64,000 nt of DNA from Paenibacillus sp. MZ04-78.2 (GTDB lineage Bacteria > Bacillota > Bacilli > Paenibacillales > NBRC-103111). The stretch is taken from assembly GCF_024213375.1 (NCBI RefSeq), contig NZ_JANAVJ010000001.1, positions 248,001 through 312,000 of the forward strand, written 5' to 3'. Shown piece after piece: positions 29,196-37,965 of this stretch. Position 1 is the stretch's first letter, and each line of letters starts with the position of its first letter. The notes below the pieces were generated by a model. The model was not told the DNA's origin and ran no database searches. It saw only the letters and a list, made by a program, of their open reading frames with translations. Made by a program: the position numbers and the translations under genes.

Positions 29196-30101
29196 TTACC
29201 GCTCACCTACCACCAATACTTCGGTTACAAGGCAGACGCCGAACTTCTCGTTCACGGCAGTCTTGACTTGTTCGATCAGGGTGAGCACGTCGTGGGCCGT
29301 CGCCTGCCCGGTGTTGACAATGAAGTTGGCATGCAGGGGCGATACTTCGGCTCCGCCGACCCGAAGGCCTTTAAGTCCGGCTTCCTCGATCAGCTTGGCA
29401 GCGAAGTGTCCTTGAGGATTGCGAAAGACGCTTCCGGCGCAAGCAAGCTGCAGCGGCTGCGTCCGCAGCCTCCGGTCTTTGTACGACGCGAGTGTAGCGG
29501 CGATCTCCTTGCGGTCGCCATACCGCAGCTGGAATACCGCCTCAGTCACAATCCCCGGCTTCGTCTGCAGAATCGAATGTCGGTAAGCATAAGCCAAATC
29601 CTCATTGTTCAGCGTCACCAACTCCCCTGTCGGGAGCAGTACTTCAGCCCGCAATAAGATGCGTGACACATCAGACCCGTGCGCCCCGGCATTCATGTAG
29701 ACGGCGCCTCCCACGGTTCCCGGAATACCCCCCGCGAACTCCAGGCCGGTCAATCCTTCCTTGCCCGCCATCACCGACAGCTTAATGAACGAATAGGCTC
29801 CGCCGGCATAGACGAGTTCCCCTTCGAACCTTACGGTTTCCAGAGCATCCCCGAGCTTAATGACCACGCCCCGTATCCCTTTGTCGGTTACAAGCATGTT
29901 GGAGCCCCGCCCTAGAGCCGTCCATGGAATCTGGTGCCGGTTCAGCAGCTTTACCGCATCGATAAGCTGCGATCGCGTACGAGGAATGAGCAGAATGTCG
30001 GCCGGACCTCCAATTTTCCACGTGGTGTAGGGAGCAAGCGGTTCGTTCAGCCGCAACTCGCCGCAAGACCCGTTCAGCAATTCCGTTATGACCTGTTGCA
30101 T
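29196..30101 (-). CDS. murB: UDP-N-acetylmuramate dehydrogenase
   Basis: MurB uses FAD and NADPH to reduce enolpyruvyl-UDP-GlcNAc to UDP-MurNAc. The FAD domain has TTWKIGGPADILLIP near residue 25 and GRGSNMLVTDKGIRGVVI near 64. The catalytic serine is in CAGSVFRNPQGHFAAKLIEE near 225. The short 301-residue form without the extra loop is the type II enzyme of Firmicutes. It is followed by murA, and a candidate promoter lies upstream in the 194 bp gap behind murG. Confidence 0.96.
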   Translation of the reverse strand: MQQVITELLNGSCGELRLNEPLAPYTTWKIGGPADILLIPRTRSQLIDAVKLLNRHQIPWTALGRGSNMLVTDKGIRGVVIKLGDALETVRFEGELVYAGGAYSFIKLSVMAGKEGLTGLEFAGGIPGTVGGAVYMNAGAHGSDVSRILLRAEVLLPTGELVTLNNEDLAYAYRHSILQTKPGIVTEAVFQLRYGDRKEIAATLASYKDRRLRTQPLQLACAGSVFRNPQGHFAAKLIEEAGLKGLRVGGAEVSPLHANFIVNTGQATAHDVLTLIEQVKTAVNEKFGVCLVTEVLVVGER

Positions 30102-30247
30102 GGGAAACCTCCTTCACAGAACGACGCGGCGTCCGGCTTTCCGGTAAACGAGCTCCGGAACCAAGGATTGGCGGCACGCGCAGGGCTACTGCGTTCTTGC
30201 CCGGGCTGCGCGCCGCTTCGCCAAGTGTCTGTCACGGTATAGTGTAG

Positions 30248-30276
30248 TTTATGTGAAACGTATCAGAGTGTGACAA
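30248..30276 (-). promoter_or_regulatory. Candidate murB-murA promoter
   Basis: TTGTCA (30271-30276) and CATAAA (30248-30253) on the minus strand have a 17 bp spacer. It sits just after the hairpin at the murG end and about 150 bp before murB. Confidence 0.5.
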
Positions 30277-30277
30277 T

Positions 30278-30302
30278 CGCCTAGTGCAAAATTCACTAGG
30301 CG
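30278..30302. repeat. Perfect 9 bp hairpin overlapping the murG stop codon
   Basis: CGCCTAGTG (30278-30286) and CACTAGGCG (30294-30302) flank a 7-base loop and include the murG stop. There is no T-run in either direction, so it is not a standard terminator; it may protect the mRNA 3' end or be chance. Confidence 0.6.
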
Positions 30303-31369
30303 CGAGGCAAACAATAGGCTTCAAGCAGCTTCACGACGTGATCGGTGCCGTTGCCGTACGGATTTAACTCCATCCGCTGCCGAATTTCATCCTGCTCCGC
30401 AGACAAGCCACAGAGATTGGAAATCAGCGACTCCGGATTCAGGTCCTCCTCGAACAGCACTTTGCCATAGCCCATGCCCCGGAACGATTCCGCGTTAAGA
30501 ATCTGGTCTCCGCGGCTCGCCTGGCGGGTCAAAGGGATGAGCAGCATCGGCTTGCGCAGCGCAAGAAATTCGAAGATGGAGGTGGAGCCTGCCCGCGAGA
30601 CGACCAGATCGGCGCAGGCAAGCAGATCGGGCAGCTCGTCCTTGACGTACGCATACTGCCGGTAGCCCCGGATTCGGTCGAAGGAGGGATCGGTATTTCC
30701 TTTCCCACAAATATGAATGACCTGAAACCGCTCCAGCAGTGATTCCAGCGATTCGCGAACCGTTTGGTTGATCCGCTGGGCTCCAAGGCTGCCGCCCATA
30801 ATAAACAGGACGGGCTTTTGAGAATGAAAGTCGTTCATTTGCAGTCCGCGGGACGCCTTCCCGCCCAAGATCTGCTCGCGGATCGGAAGACCTGTGCGTT
30901 CCGCTTTGTCTCCGCGGACATATTTCAACGTTTCGGGAAAAGTCACGCAAATACGGGAGACGAGGGGCATCGTAATTTTGTTGGCGAGGCCCGGGGTATA
31001 GTCGGACTCATGCGAAATGACGGGAATTCCCCTCAGTTTGCTGGCAACGATAACCGGCACGGTAACGAAGCCGCCCTTGGAAAATACGATATGGGGCTTA
31101 ATTTTGCCCAGCAGCCGGTAAGCCTGACCGACGCCTTGCAGCACTTTGAACGGATCTTTAAAATTTTTGGCGTCAAAGTAACGCCTCAGCTTGCCCGAAG
31201 CGATATGATGAAACAGAATCCCTTCGTGCTCGATAATTTCTCTCTCGATCCCATCCTTGGAACCGATATATTCCATGTCCCAGCCGAGCTGGCGCAGCTT
31301 GGCCATCACCGCCAAATTCGGCGTCACATGACCGGCCGTACCGCCGCCGGTGAAGACGATTTTTTTCAT
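30296..31369 (-). CDS. murG: UDP-GlcNAc:lipid I N-acetylglucosaminyltransferase
   Basis: MurG adds GlcNAc to lipid I on the cytoplasmic membrane face to give lipid II. The glycine-rich lipid-binding loop GGGTAGHVTPNLAVMAKL is at residues 8-25, and the UDP-GlcNAc region has ADLVVSRAGSTSIFEFLAL near 255 with LIPLTRQASRGDQILNAESF following. It has 357 residues. The ATG lies nine bases after spoVE, so the two are coupled. The mature sequence resembles the Bacillus-type MurG. Confidence 0.96.
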   Translation of the reverse strand: MKKIVFTGGGTAGHVTPNLAVMAKLRQLGWDMEYIGSKDGIEREIIEHEGILFHHIASGKLRRYFDAKNFKDPFKVLQGVGQAYRLLGKIKPHIVFSKGGFVTVPVIVASKLRGIPVISHESDYTPGLANKITMPLVSRICVTFPETLKYVRGDKAERTGLPIREQILGGKASRGLQMNDFHSQKPVLFIMGGSLGAQRINQTVRESLESLLERFQVIHICGKGNTDPSFDRIRGYRQYAYVKDELPDLLACADLVVSRAGSTSIFEFLALRKPMLLIPLTRQASRGDQILNAESFRGMGYGKVLFEEDLNPESLISNLCGLSAEQDEIRQRMELNPYGNGTDHVVKLLEAYCLPRA

Positions 31370-31378
31370 AAAGGAAGG

Positions 31379-32476
31379 TCACCTCGAATACCGGGAAATG
31401 TTCAAAAGCACGCCGATCGAGGTCAGCATCAGCGTTAGCGAGGAGCCACCGGCGCTGATTAGCGGCAAAGTAATGCCTGTGACGGGAAACATGCCGATCA
31501 CGACGCCGATGTTGATGATGACCTGTACGGCGATCATGCCGACGATGCCCGTCGCAAGCAGACTGCCGAACGTATCCGGCGCGGTAATCGCCGTACGCAG
31601 CCCCCGCCAGACCAGCAGGGTGAACAGCAGCAGCACGAAAGAACCGCCTATAAAGCCGAGCTCCTCTGCAATGATGGAAAAGATAAAGTCCGTTTGGGGC
31701 TCCGGCAAATAACTGTACTTTTGCCGGCTCATGCCCAGACCGAGGCCGACCAGCCCCCCGGGACCGATCGCGTAAAGCGATTGAATCGCTTGATAGCCCG
31801 CGCCGAGCGGGTCCTGCCACGGGTCGAGAAAAGCGGTAATCCGCTGCAGCCGATAGGGCGCCGCTATAATCAAGCCGACGAATCCGAGAATCCCGACCAG
31901 TCCGAGATACGATAAATGCAGCAGTCGGGCTCCCGTCGTGTAGATGATCAGCAAGGCGGCGCCGACCAGCACCGCGCCCGTCCCCAGATCGGGCTGCAGC
32001 ATGATGATTCCGAAAGCGAGGCCGACGAGGCCAAGCGGCGGCAGCAGTCCCCGGGTAAATTGCGTAATGGCGCCCTGCTGCTCGGACAACCATTTGGACA
32101 AAAACACAATCATACCCATTTTCATAAATTCGGACGGCTGAATCCCGAACGAACCGATTCCGAGCCAACTGCGCGCTCCTCCGCGAACGACACCGATGCC
32201 GGGAATAAGCACCGCGACCAGCAAAATGAAACAGACGATCAAAATGATTTTGGCATATTTTTTCCAAATCCAATAATCGGTGTTCATCGTAAAAATCATT
32301 GCTGCGATGCCGAGCGCCGCAAACAGCGCTTGGCGTTTCAAATAGTACAGCGAGTCGCCGAACTCGCGAAACGCAAGCACTGCGCTGGCACTGTACACCA
32401 TAACCACGCCTACGGCAAGCAACAGCAGCGTGGAGCCCAACATCATCCAATCCGGAGTCGAACGTGCTTTCACCAT
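31379..32476 (-). CDS. spoVE: SEDS-family lipid II polymerase, SpoVE/FtsW type
   Basis: SEDS proteins polymerise lipid II together with a class B penicillin-binding protein. About ten membrane segments are visible, with MVYSASAVLAFREFGDSLYY near residue 23, GARSWLGIGSFGIQPSEFMK near 100 and the C-terminal PVTGITLPLISAGGSSLTLM near 335. Position between murD and murG, as in Bacillus, favours SpoVE, which partners SpoVD for spore cortex; an FtsW role in division cannot be excluded. A longer start exists, but the chosen ATG begins the hydrophilic N-terminus MVKARSTPDWMM typical of SpoVE. The length is 365 residues. Confidence 0.88.
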   Translation of the reverse strand: MVKARSTPDWMMLGSTLLLLAVGVVMVYSASAVLAFREFGDSLYYLKRQALFAALGIAAMIFTMNTDYWIWKKYAKIILIVCFILLVAVLIPGIGVVRGGARSWLGIGSFGIQPSEFMKMGMIVFLSKWLSEQQGAITQFTRGLLPPLGLVGLAFGIIMLQPDLGTGAVLVGAALLIIYTTGARLLHLSYLGLVGILGFVGLIIAAPYRLQRITAFLDPWQDPLGAGYQAIQSLYAIGPGGLVGLGLGMSRQKYSYLPEPQTDFIFSIIAEELGFIGGSFVLLLFTLLVWRGLRTAITAPDTFGSLLATGIVGMIAVQVIINIGVVIGMFPVTGITLPLISAGGSSLTLMLTSIGVLLNISRYSR

Positions 32477-32565
32477 ACCGCCCACACCTCTACCTCTCGG
32501 TAATCTGGGAAGGGACCTTTCACGCCGGATCAGCAATGCCCGCTGACAGGGCTTGTTCCCCCCTT

Positions 32566-33987
32566 TTACAGGTTATGCACGGACTCCTTAAACATGCTTC
32601 CCCTCTCCTCGTAGGAGGAAAACATGTCCCAACTTGCGCATGCGGGCGAGAGCAGCACCACGTCCGCGGGCTTCGCCAGTGCCTGCGCTTGCCGCACCGC
32701 TTCCTCTACCGTTTCTCGTGCACCCTTAGCAGCAGTATCGACGGTTTTAATCCGACTCATGCCTGCAAGACGCGCCACGCGGGCGATTTTTTCCTTGGTC
32801 TCTCCGAAGGCGACAAGGCCTTTCACCCGGCTCTGGAATGCGGGCAGCAATTCCATGTAATCCGATCCGCGATCAAGCCCCCCCGCAATCAAAATAATGT
32901 CCTTCTTGAACGATTCGATCGTTTTGATCGTTGCCGTAGGATTCGTCGCTTTGGAATCGTTATAAAAGAGTACGTCGCCCTTCTGCGCCACATATTCAAG
33001 CCGGTGCTCCACCCCGCAGAACTCCTTCAGCACCCGGGCGATCGTCTCCAGCTCCACTCCGGAAGCGACGGCCATGGCACTGGCTGCCAGCGCGTTCTCC
33101 ACGTTGTGGCTGCCCGGTATTCCGAGCTCCCGTACCGGCACAATGCGGTGAGCTTGTCCGTCTTGATCGCGGTAAACGATCGTATGTACCGTATCTTCGT
33201 CCCCGGCGGCAAGCGGAGGCTGCACGAACAATCCGTAAGACAATTCCTCACGGACGGAAAAAGGCAGCACCGAGGAACGAATCGCGCCCGCCGTTTGGCG
33301 GCAGACCGGATCGTCCCAGTTCAACACAGCTACGTCCGCTTCCGTTTGGTTGGCAAACAGCTTCGTCTTGGAGATGACGTAATCGTCCATCGTCCCATGA
33401 TAATCGAGATGCGTCTCGTACAAATTCAGCAGAGTGGCCACGGCCGGACGGAACGCACGTGTTCCTTTGAGCTGAAAGCTGCTCAACTCGACAACCATCC
33501 GGTTGCCCGCTTCGGCTTCCAAAGCGGCTTCCGTCAAGGCACGTCCGATGTTACCGGCGACGATCGGCTTTAATCCGCCCGCTTCGAGCATGAGACCGGT
33601 CCACGTCGTCGTGGTCGTCTTGCCATTGGAGCCGGTTATGGCGATCATCGGCGCCTTGCAAATATGATAGGCGACTTCGACCTCCGTCACCACTTCGATT
33701 CCGAGCTCAGCCGCCTGCCGGACGGGCTCGATCGTGTAAGGAATGCCGGGATTTTTCACGACGAGCGCAACACCCTCATGGACAAGTCCTTCGGGATGGC
33801 TCCCGCAAACAACAGAAATACCCAGAGCCTCCAATTCGTCGGCCTCAGGGCATAAATGGCGTTCTTTCTTATCGTTGACGGCGACGACCGCGCCGTTCTC
33901 ATAAAACAATTTGGCGACTGCAACGCCGCTGCGCGCAAGACCTAGAATGACGACCTGACGGCCGCGGTACTGAGCGGGATGCTCCAT
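32566..33987 (-). CDS. murD: UDP-N-acetylmuramoyl-L-alanine:D-glutamate ligase
   Basis: This adds D-glutamate to UDP-MurNAc-L-Ala with ATP. The Rossmann-like N-terminus VVILGLARSGVAVAKLFYE is followed by the ATP loop [19 protein letters not shown] near residue 112, and the C-terminal domain has LIAGGLDRGSDYMELLPAF near 365. The 473 residues are typical. The stop lies 90 bp before the spoVE ATG; mraY is only two bases upstream, so they are translationally linked. Confidence 0.96.
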   Translation of the reverse strand: MEHPAQYRGRQVVILGLARSGVAVAKLFYENGAVVAVNDKKERHLCPEADELEALGISVVCGSHPEGLVHEGVALVVKNPGIPYTIEPVRQAAELGIEVVTEVEVAYHICKAPMIAITGSNGKTTTTTWTGLMLEAGGLKPIVAGNIGRALTEAALEAEAGNRMVVELSSFQLKGTRAFRPAVATLLNLYETHLDYHGTMDDYVISKTKLFANQTEADVAVLNWDDPVCRQTAGAIRSSVLPFSVREELSYGLFVQPPLAAGDEDTVHTIVYRDQDGQAHRIVPVRELGIPGSHNVENALAASAMAVASGVELETIARVLKEFCGVEHRLEYVAQKGDVLFYNDSKATNPTATIKTIESFKKDIILIAGGLDRGSDYMELLPAFQSRVKGLVAFGETKEKIARVARLAGMSRIKTVDTAAKGARETVEEAVRQAQALAKPADVVLLSPACASWDMFSSYEERGSMFKESVHNL

Positions 33988-33989
33988 GC

Positions 33990-34952
33990 CTACAACACCT
34001 CGTTAATGTAAAGTCCGATACCGGCCAAAATCAGCCCCGCCGTCCAGAACGAAATGACCACGCGCCACTCCGACCAGCCGGTCAATTCGAAATGGTGATG
34101 AATCGGGCTCATTTTGAACACCCGCTTCCCCCTCGTCTTGAAGGAGACGACTTGAATGATAACCGATAAAATTTCGACCACGAACACGCCGCCGATCAGT
34201 GCCAGCAAAATTTCCGCTTTGGTCAAAATCGCCACGGCCGCCAATCCTCCCCCGATGCCGAGCGAGCCGGTATCCCCCATGAACACTTTCGCCGGGTGAG
34301 CGTTGAATACGAGGAATCCGAGCACGGCGCCGACCATCGCCGCACAGAAGATCGCGAGATTCGGCTGCGAGTTATTCAAAGCAATGATCGCATAAGCGCC
34401 GAACGCGATCGCGCTGGTTCCGGCCAGCAAGCCGTCCAGACCGTCCGTGAAATTCACCGCATTGGACGTGCCCAGCATCAGAAAAGCGACAAACGGGAAG
34501 TACAACCAGCCGATATCAAACGAAAAACCGATATAAGGGATCCGGATGTCCGTGTTGTGTCCGGTCTGCACCAGCAGGATACATACGATGATCGAGACGG
34601 TGAGCTGTCCGAGCAGCTTTTGTCTGGCCGTCAAGCCAAGCGAGCGCTTGAACAAAATTTTAATATAATCGTCCAAAAATCCGACAAAGCCGTATCCGAG
34701 CGATGCGATAATGAGAATGAGCGTCTCGATGTTTTTTTCTCCGAAACGCAGCACAGCCAGCGCCACCGCCAGCATGATGATGATCCCGCCCATCGTTGGC
34801 GTGCCCGCTTTTTTCAGATGCGCCTGCGGCCCTTCGGTACGAATCTGCTGCCCGAATTTGAGCCTGCGAAGAAGCGGTATGAATAAAGGTCCCATAATGA
34901 CCGCAAGCAAAAAGGCCACGCCGAGCGTGATCATGACTATTTGAAAATCCAC
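33990..34952 (-). CDS. mraY: Phospho-N-acetylmuramoyl-pentapeptide transferase
   Basis: MraY moves phospho-MurNAc-pentapeptide to undecaprenyl phosphate and makes lipid I in the membrane. About ten hydrophobic segments are present, with catalytic motifs FLDDYIKI near residue 90, [15 protein letters not shown] near 170 and the [13 protein letters not shown] loop near 285. The 320 residues fit. The start is GTG, with GGGGGGATAGTCCG upstream, four bases after the murF stop. It sits between murF and murD in the invariant order. Confidence 0.97.
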   Translation of the reverse strand: MDFQIVMITLGVAFLLAVIMGPLFIPLLRRLKFGQQIRTEGPQAHLKKAGTPTMGGIIIMLAVALAVLRFGEKNIETLILIIASLGYGFVGFLDDYIKILFKRSLGLTARQKLLGQLTVSIIVCILLVQTGHNTDIRIPYIGFSFDIGWLYFPFVAFLMLGTSNAVNFTDGLDGLLAGTSAIAFGAYAIIALNNSQPNLAIFCAAMVGAVLGFLVFNAHPAKVFMGDTGSLGIGGGLAAVAILTKAEILLALIGGVFVVEILSVIIQVVSFKTRGKRVFKMSPIHHHFELTGWSEWRVVISFWTAGLILAGIGLYINEVL

Positions 34953-34956
34953 CGGA

Positions 34957-36366
34957 CTATCCCCCCAATTGCATTAAAAACGATGCCACCTGCTCCATCC
35001 GCATGCCGCGCGAGCCTTTGATCAGCACGACGTCGCGCGCTGCGGCAGCCTGACCGAGCGCACGGGCCAGCTCCTCTTTATCTTCAAAATACCGAACGCG
35101 CTCCGCCGGAAACCGTTCCCTCACTCCCTCGGCGATATGCCGGGCAAGCGGGCCGTAAAGATACACCGCCTCAACCTCGTCCGGATCGACGAAACGGCCG
35201 ACTTCCCGATGAAATTCCGCCTCTTCAGGACCAAGCTCGAGCATATCGCCGAGCACCGCGAACTTGCGGCTATAGCCCGTCGCCTCATGCAAAAGCGAGA
35301 GGGCGGCCCGCATCGCGGTCGTGGAAGCGTTGTAGGCGTCATTCCATACGGTCAAGCCGGAAGACGTCTGCGACACTTCGATCCGCATCCCGGTTACAAC
35401 CAACGATTGTAAGCCCTCCGCCATTCGCACCGCATCCAGTCCGAAATATTTTCCGACAGCGATCGCCGACAGCGCGTTGATCGCATTATGTCCCCCGAGC
35501 AGCGGAATATAGAAAGGAACTCCCGGATCGGTATTGACGACAAAATGCATTCCTTTCGCATCCATCTTCATTTCCGGAGGATACAGATTATTCGACGCGT
35601 CCGCTCCGAAGCGGATTTTGGTATATCCGTCCGCCTTCATTCGTCCGGGCTGAGTCAGCTCCAGCAGAACCTCTTCAATCAGAGGCTCATCCCCGTGATA
35701 GATCAGTGTGCCGCCGGGCTGGAGTCCTGCCAAAATTTCCGTTTTGGCCCGTGCGATTTCGGTGCGCGAGCCGAGCTGCAGCAGATGCGCGTCTCCGATA
35801 TTCGTGATGACGGCAAGCTCCGGCTCGGCGAGCCGGGACAGCAGCTCAATCTCGCCCCGCCCGCTCATGCCCATCTCCAGGACGGCGATCTCGGTATCCT
35901 CATCCAGCTCCAGCAAGGTGAGCGGAAGACCGATGTGATTGTTGTAGTTTCCTGCCGTTTTATGCACACGGAAGGCCGTAGCCAGCACGGCTCCAGTCAT
36001 ATCCTTTGTTGTCGTTTTGCCATTACTGCCGGTGATGCCGACAACGCGTACCTTCAGCTGGCGGCGATAGGCTTGGGCCAGACGCTGCAGCGCCGACAAG
36101 GTATCGTCCACAAGAATCAGCGGCTTGCCCTGCGGCGGGTTGTGACGGTCCGTCTGCCACAGCGCTGCGGCTGCGCCACGTTCAAAAGCGGCATTGGCGA
36201 ACGCATGACCATCGAACGACTCCCCGATCAGCGGCACATACAAGCTGCCCTCCGCGAGAGTGCGCGTATCCTTCGAAACGCCGTGAATCACGGCATCGCC
36301 GGGCGTTCCTTGCGCCAAGGTTCCTCCGGCCATGACGGCAATCTCGGCCAACGTACGTCTGATCAC
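34957..36366 (-). CDS. murF: UDP-MurNAc-tripeptide:D-alanyl-D-alanine ligase
   Basis: MurF adds D-Ala-D-Ala to complete the pentapeptide. The ATP loop [19 protein letters not shown] is near residue 112, with the family motif [17 protein letters not shown] near 328 and [18 protein letters not shown] near 355. The protein has 469 residues. It starts at GTG and overlaps the murE stop by four bases (GTGA), typical translational coupling. The N-terminal domain (1-100) is the expected UDP-binding part. Confidence 0.96.
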   Translation of the reverse strand: MIRRTLAEIAVMAGGTLAQGTPGDAVIHGVSKDTRTLAEGSLYVPLIGESFDGHAFANAAFERGAAAALWQTDRHNPPQGKPLILVDDTLSALQRLAQAYRRQLKVRVVGITGSNGKTTTKDMTGAVLATAFRVHKTAGNYNNHIGLPLTLLELDEDTEIAVLEMGMSGRGEIELLSRLAEPELAVITNIGDAHLLQLGSRTEIARAKTEILAGLQPGGTLIYHGDEPLIEEVLLELTQPGRMKADGYTKIRFGADASNNLYPPEMKMDAKGMHFVVNTDPGVPFYIPLLGGHNAINALSAIAVGKYFGLDAVRMAEGLQSLVVTGMRIEVSQTSSGLTVWNDAYNASTTAMRAALSLLHEATGYSRKFAVLGDMLELGPEEAEFHREVGRFVDPDEVEAVYLYGPLARHIAEGVRERFPAERVRYFEDKEELARALGQAAAARDVVLIKGSRGMRMEQVASFLMQLGG

Positions 36367-37856
36367 TGCAACCGTCCCCTTATCGCGTTTTCCGCTACCA
36401 GCCGGTCGTCAAACGGATGCTTGACGCCTTGGATGTCTTGATACGTTTCGTGCCCTTTTCCCGCAATCAATACTACATCTTTAGAGGTTGCCCGGGCAAT
36501 CGCTTTTTGAATGGCCTGTCTGCGGTCGGCGATCAGCTCGTAACACTCTTTGTTCCAGCCGGCCTCGACAAGGCCCGGTTCGATATCCCAGAGAATGCTT
36601 TCCGGATCTTCCGTGCGCGGATTGTCGGAAGTGACGAAGACGTAGTCGCTGTATTTGGCTGCTACGCCTCCCATCAGTGGCCGTTTGGCGCGGTCGCGGT
36701 CCCCGCCGCAGCCGAATACGCAATACACTTTGCCTTCCGCAAATTGCCGGATCGTCGAGAGCGCATTTTCCAAGCCGTCCGGCGTATGGGCATAATCGAC
36801 CAGCACAAGAGACTCTTGCCCTGCATCCACAATCTCCATTCGCCCTTCGACGGAAGTGATGCTGCCGAGGCTGGCGACAATTCGCTCCAGCTCGATTCCC
36901 TCTGCCAGCGCTGCGGCGATGGCGCCGAGCGCGTTGTACACGTTGAACCGGCCGACCAGCCGCATCTTCACCTCGGCCGTTCCGCGGTAGGTGACGCAGC
37001 GGAACTTGGTGCCCTTGGCGGTTATATCTATGTTCTCTGCCCTCACGTCGGCAGCCGGATTGTCTATGCCGTACACGATCGTCTGCGCCGGTGTATGCTT
37101 GGCAAAGTAGTCGGAAGCCGAATCGTCTCCGTTCAGCACCGCATATTGGCGTTGATCGGCAACCGGCGCGAATTCGTTCCCGAGCCTGGAGAACAACAGC
37201 CCCTTAGCCTCCCGGTAACGCTCCATCGTCCCGTGATAATCCAAGTGATCCTGCGTTAAGTTCGTAAACAGACCGGTACGGAACTGGCAGCCGTTCACCC
37301 GCCCCATGTCGAGGCCGTGCGAGGAAACTTCCATGATGCAGTAATCGGTTCCCGCATCGGCCATATCGCGTAAAATACGCTGAAGCTCAATCGCCTCTTG
37401 CGTATTGTTCTTTTCGTTCGGATGACGGACAGCTCCGATCTTCACATGGATATTCCCCATTAATCCGGTTTGAAAACCTTGGTCCGATAATATTTTTTCC
37501 AATAAATATGTCGTCGTCGTCTTGCCGTTCGTTCCCGTCACGCCGATGAGCTTCAGCTCCCGGCTAGGGTATCCGTAGAAATGGCAGGCTAAAGCTGCCA
37601 TGGCATAACGCACCTGCTTCACCAGCAGCACGGGGACATCCGCTTCAATCTCCCGTTCCGCAACCAAAGCGGCGGCTCCCTGCGCAACCGCCTGCCCGGC
37701 ATAGTCGTGACCGTCCGTCTTCAGGCCGGGTACGCAAAAAAACAAATCTCCGGGCCGGACCCTGCGGGAATCGGCCGCGAGACCGCGAATATGGGTATCG
37801 CCATCGCCGATGATCCGACTGACGGCAAGCTGGGCTGCCAGCTCCTTCAGTTGCAT
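36363..37856 (-). CDS. murE: UDP-MurNAc-L-Ala-D-Glu:meso-diaminopimelate ligase
   Basis: MurE adds the third stem-peptide residue. The ATP loop is GVTGTNGKTTTTYLLEKIL near residue 108, and the C-terminal domain carries SDNPRTEDPESIL near 400, the DNPR motif that marks meso-diaminopimelate specificity rather than lysine. This agrees with dapH, dapL and patA at the left of the window. The chosen ATG, preceded by GGAGGGGGACACAAC, gives 497 residues; a longer frame adds 23 residues without family support. Confidence 0.96.
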   Translation of the reverse strand: MQLKELAAQLAVSRIIGDGDTHIRGLAADSRRVRPGDLFFCVPGLKTDGHDYAGQAVAQGAAALVAEREIEADVPVLLVKQVRYAMAALACHFYGYPSRELKLIGVTGTNGKTTTTYLLEKILSDQGFQTGLMGNIHVKIGAVRHPNEKNNTQEAIELQRILRDMADAGTDYCIMEVSSHGLDMGRVNGCQFRTGLFTNLTQDHLDYHGTMERYREAKGLLFSRLGNEFAPVADQRQYAVLNGDDSASDYFAKHTPAQTIVYGIDNPAADVRAENIDITAKGTKFRCVTYRGTAEVKMRLVGRFNVYNALGAIAAALAEGIELERIVASLGSITSVEGRMEIVDAGQESLVLVDYAHTPDGLENALSTIRQFAEGKVYCVFGCGGDRDRAKRPLMGGVAAKYSDYVFVTSDNPRTEDPESILWDIEPGLVEAGWNKECYELIADRRQAIQKAIARATSKDVVLIAGKGHETYQDIQGVKHPFDDRLVAENAIRGRLQ

Positions 37857-37965
37857 GTTGTGTCCCCCTCCGTCTTTTGCACATGGTATCATTATGGACA
37901 AAAAAATGCGTGCTGAAAAGCCCATTTTCCCAAATGTTACCGTACTTTCATCGATGCGTCAGCCT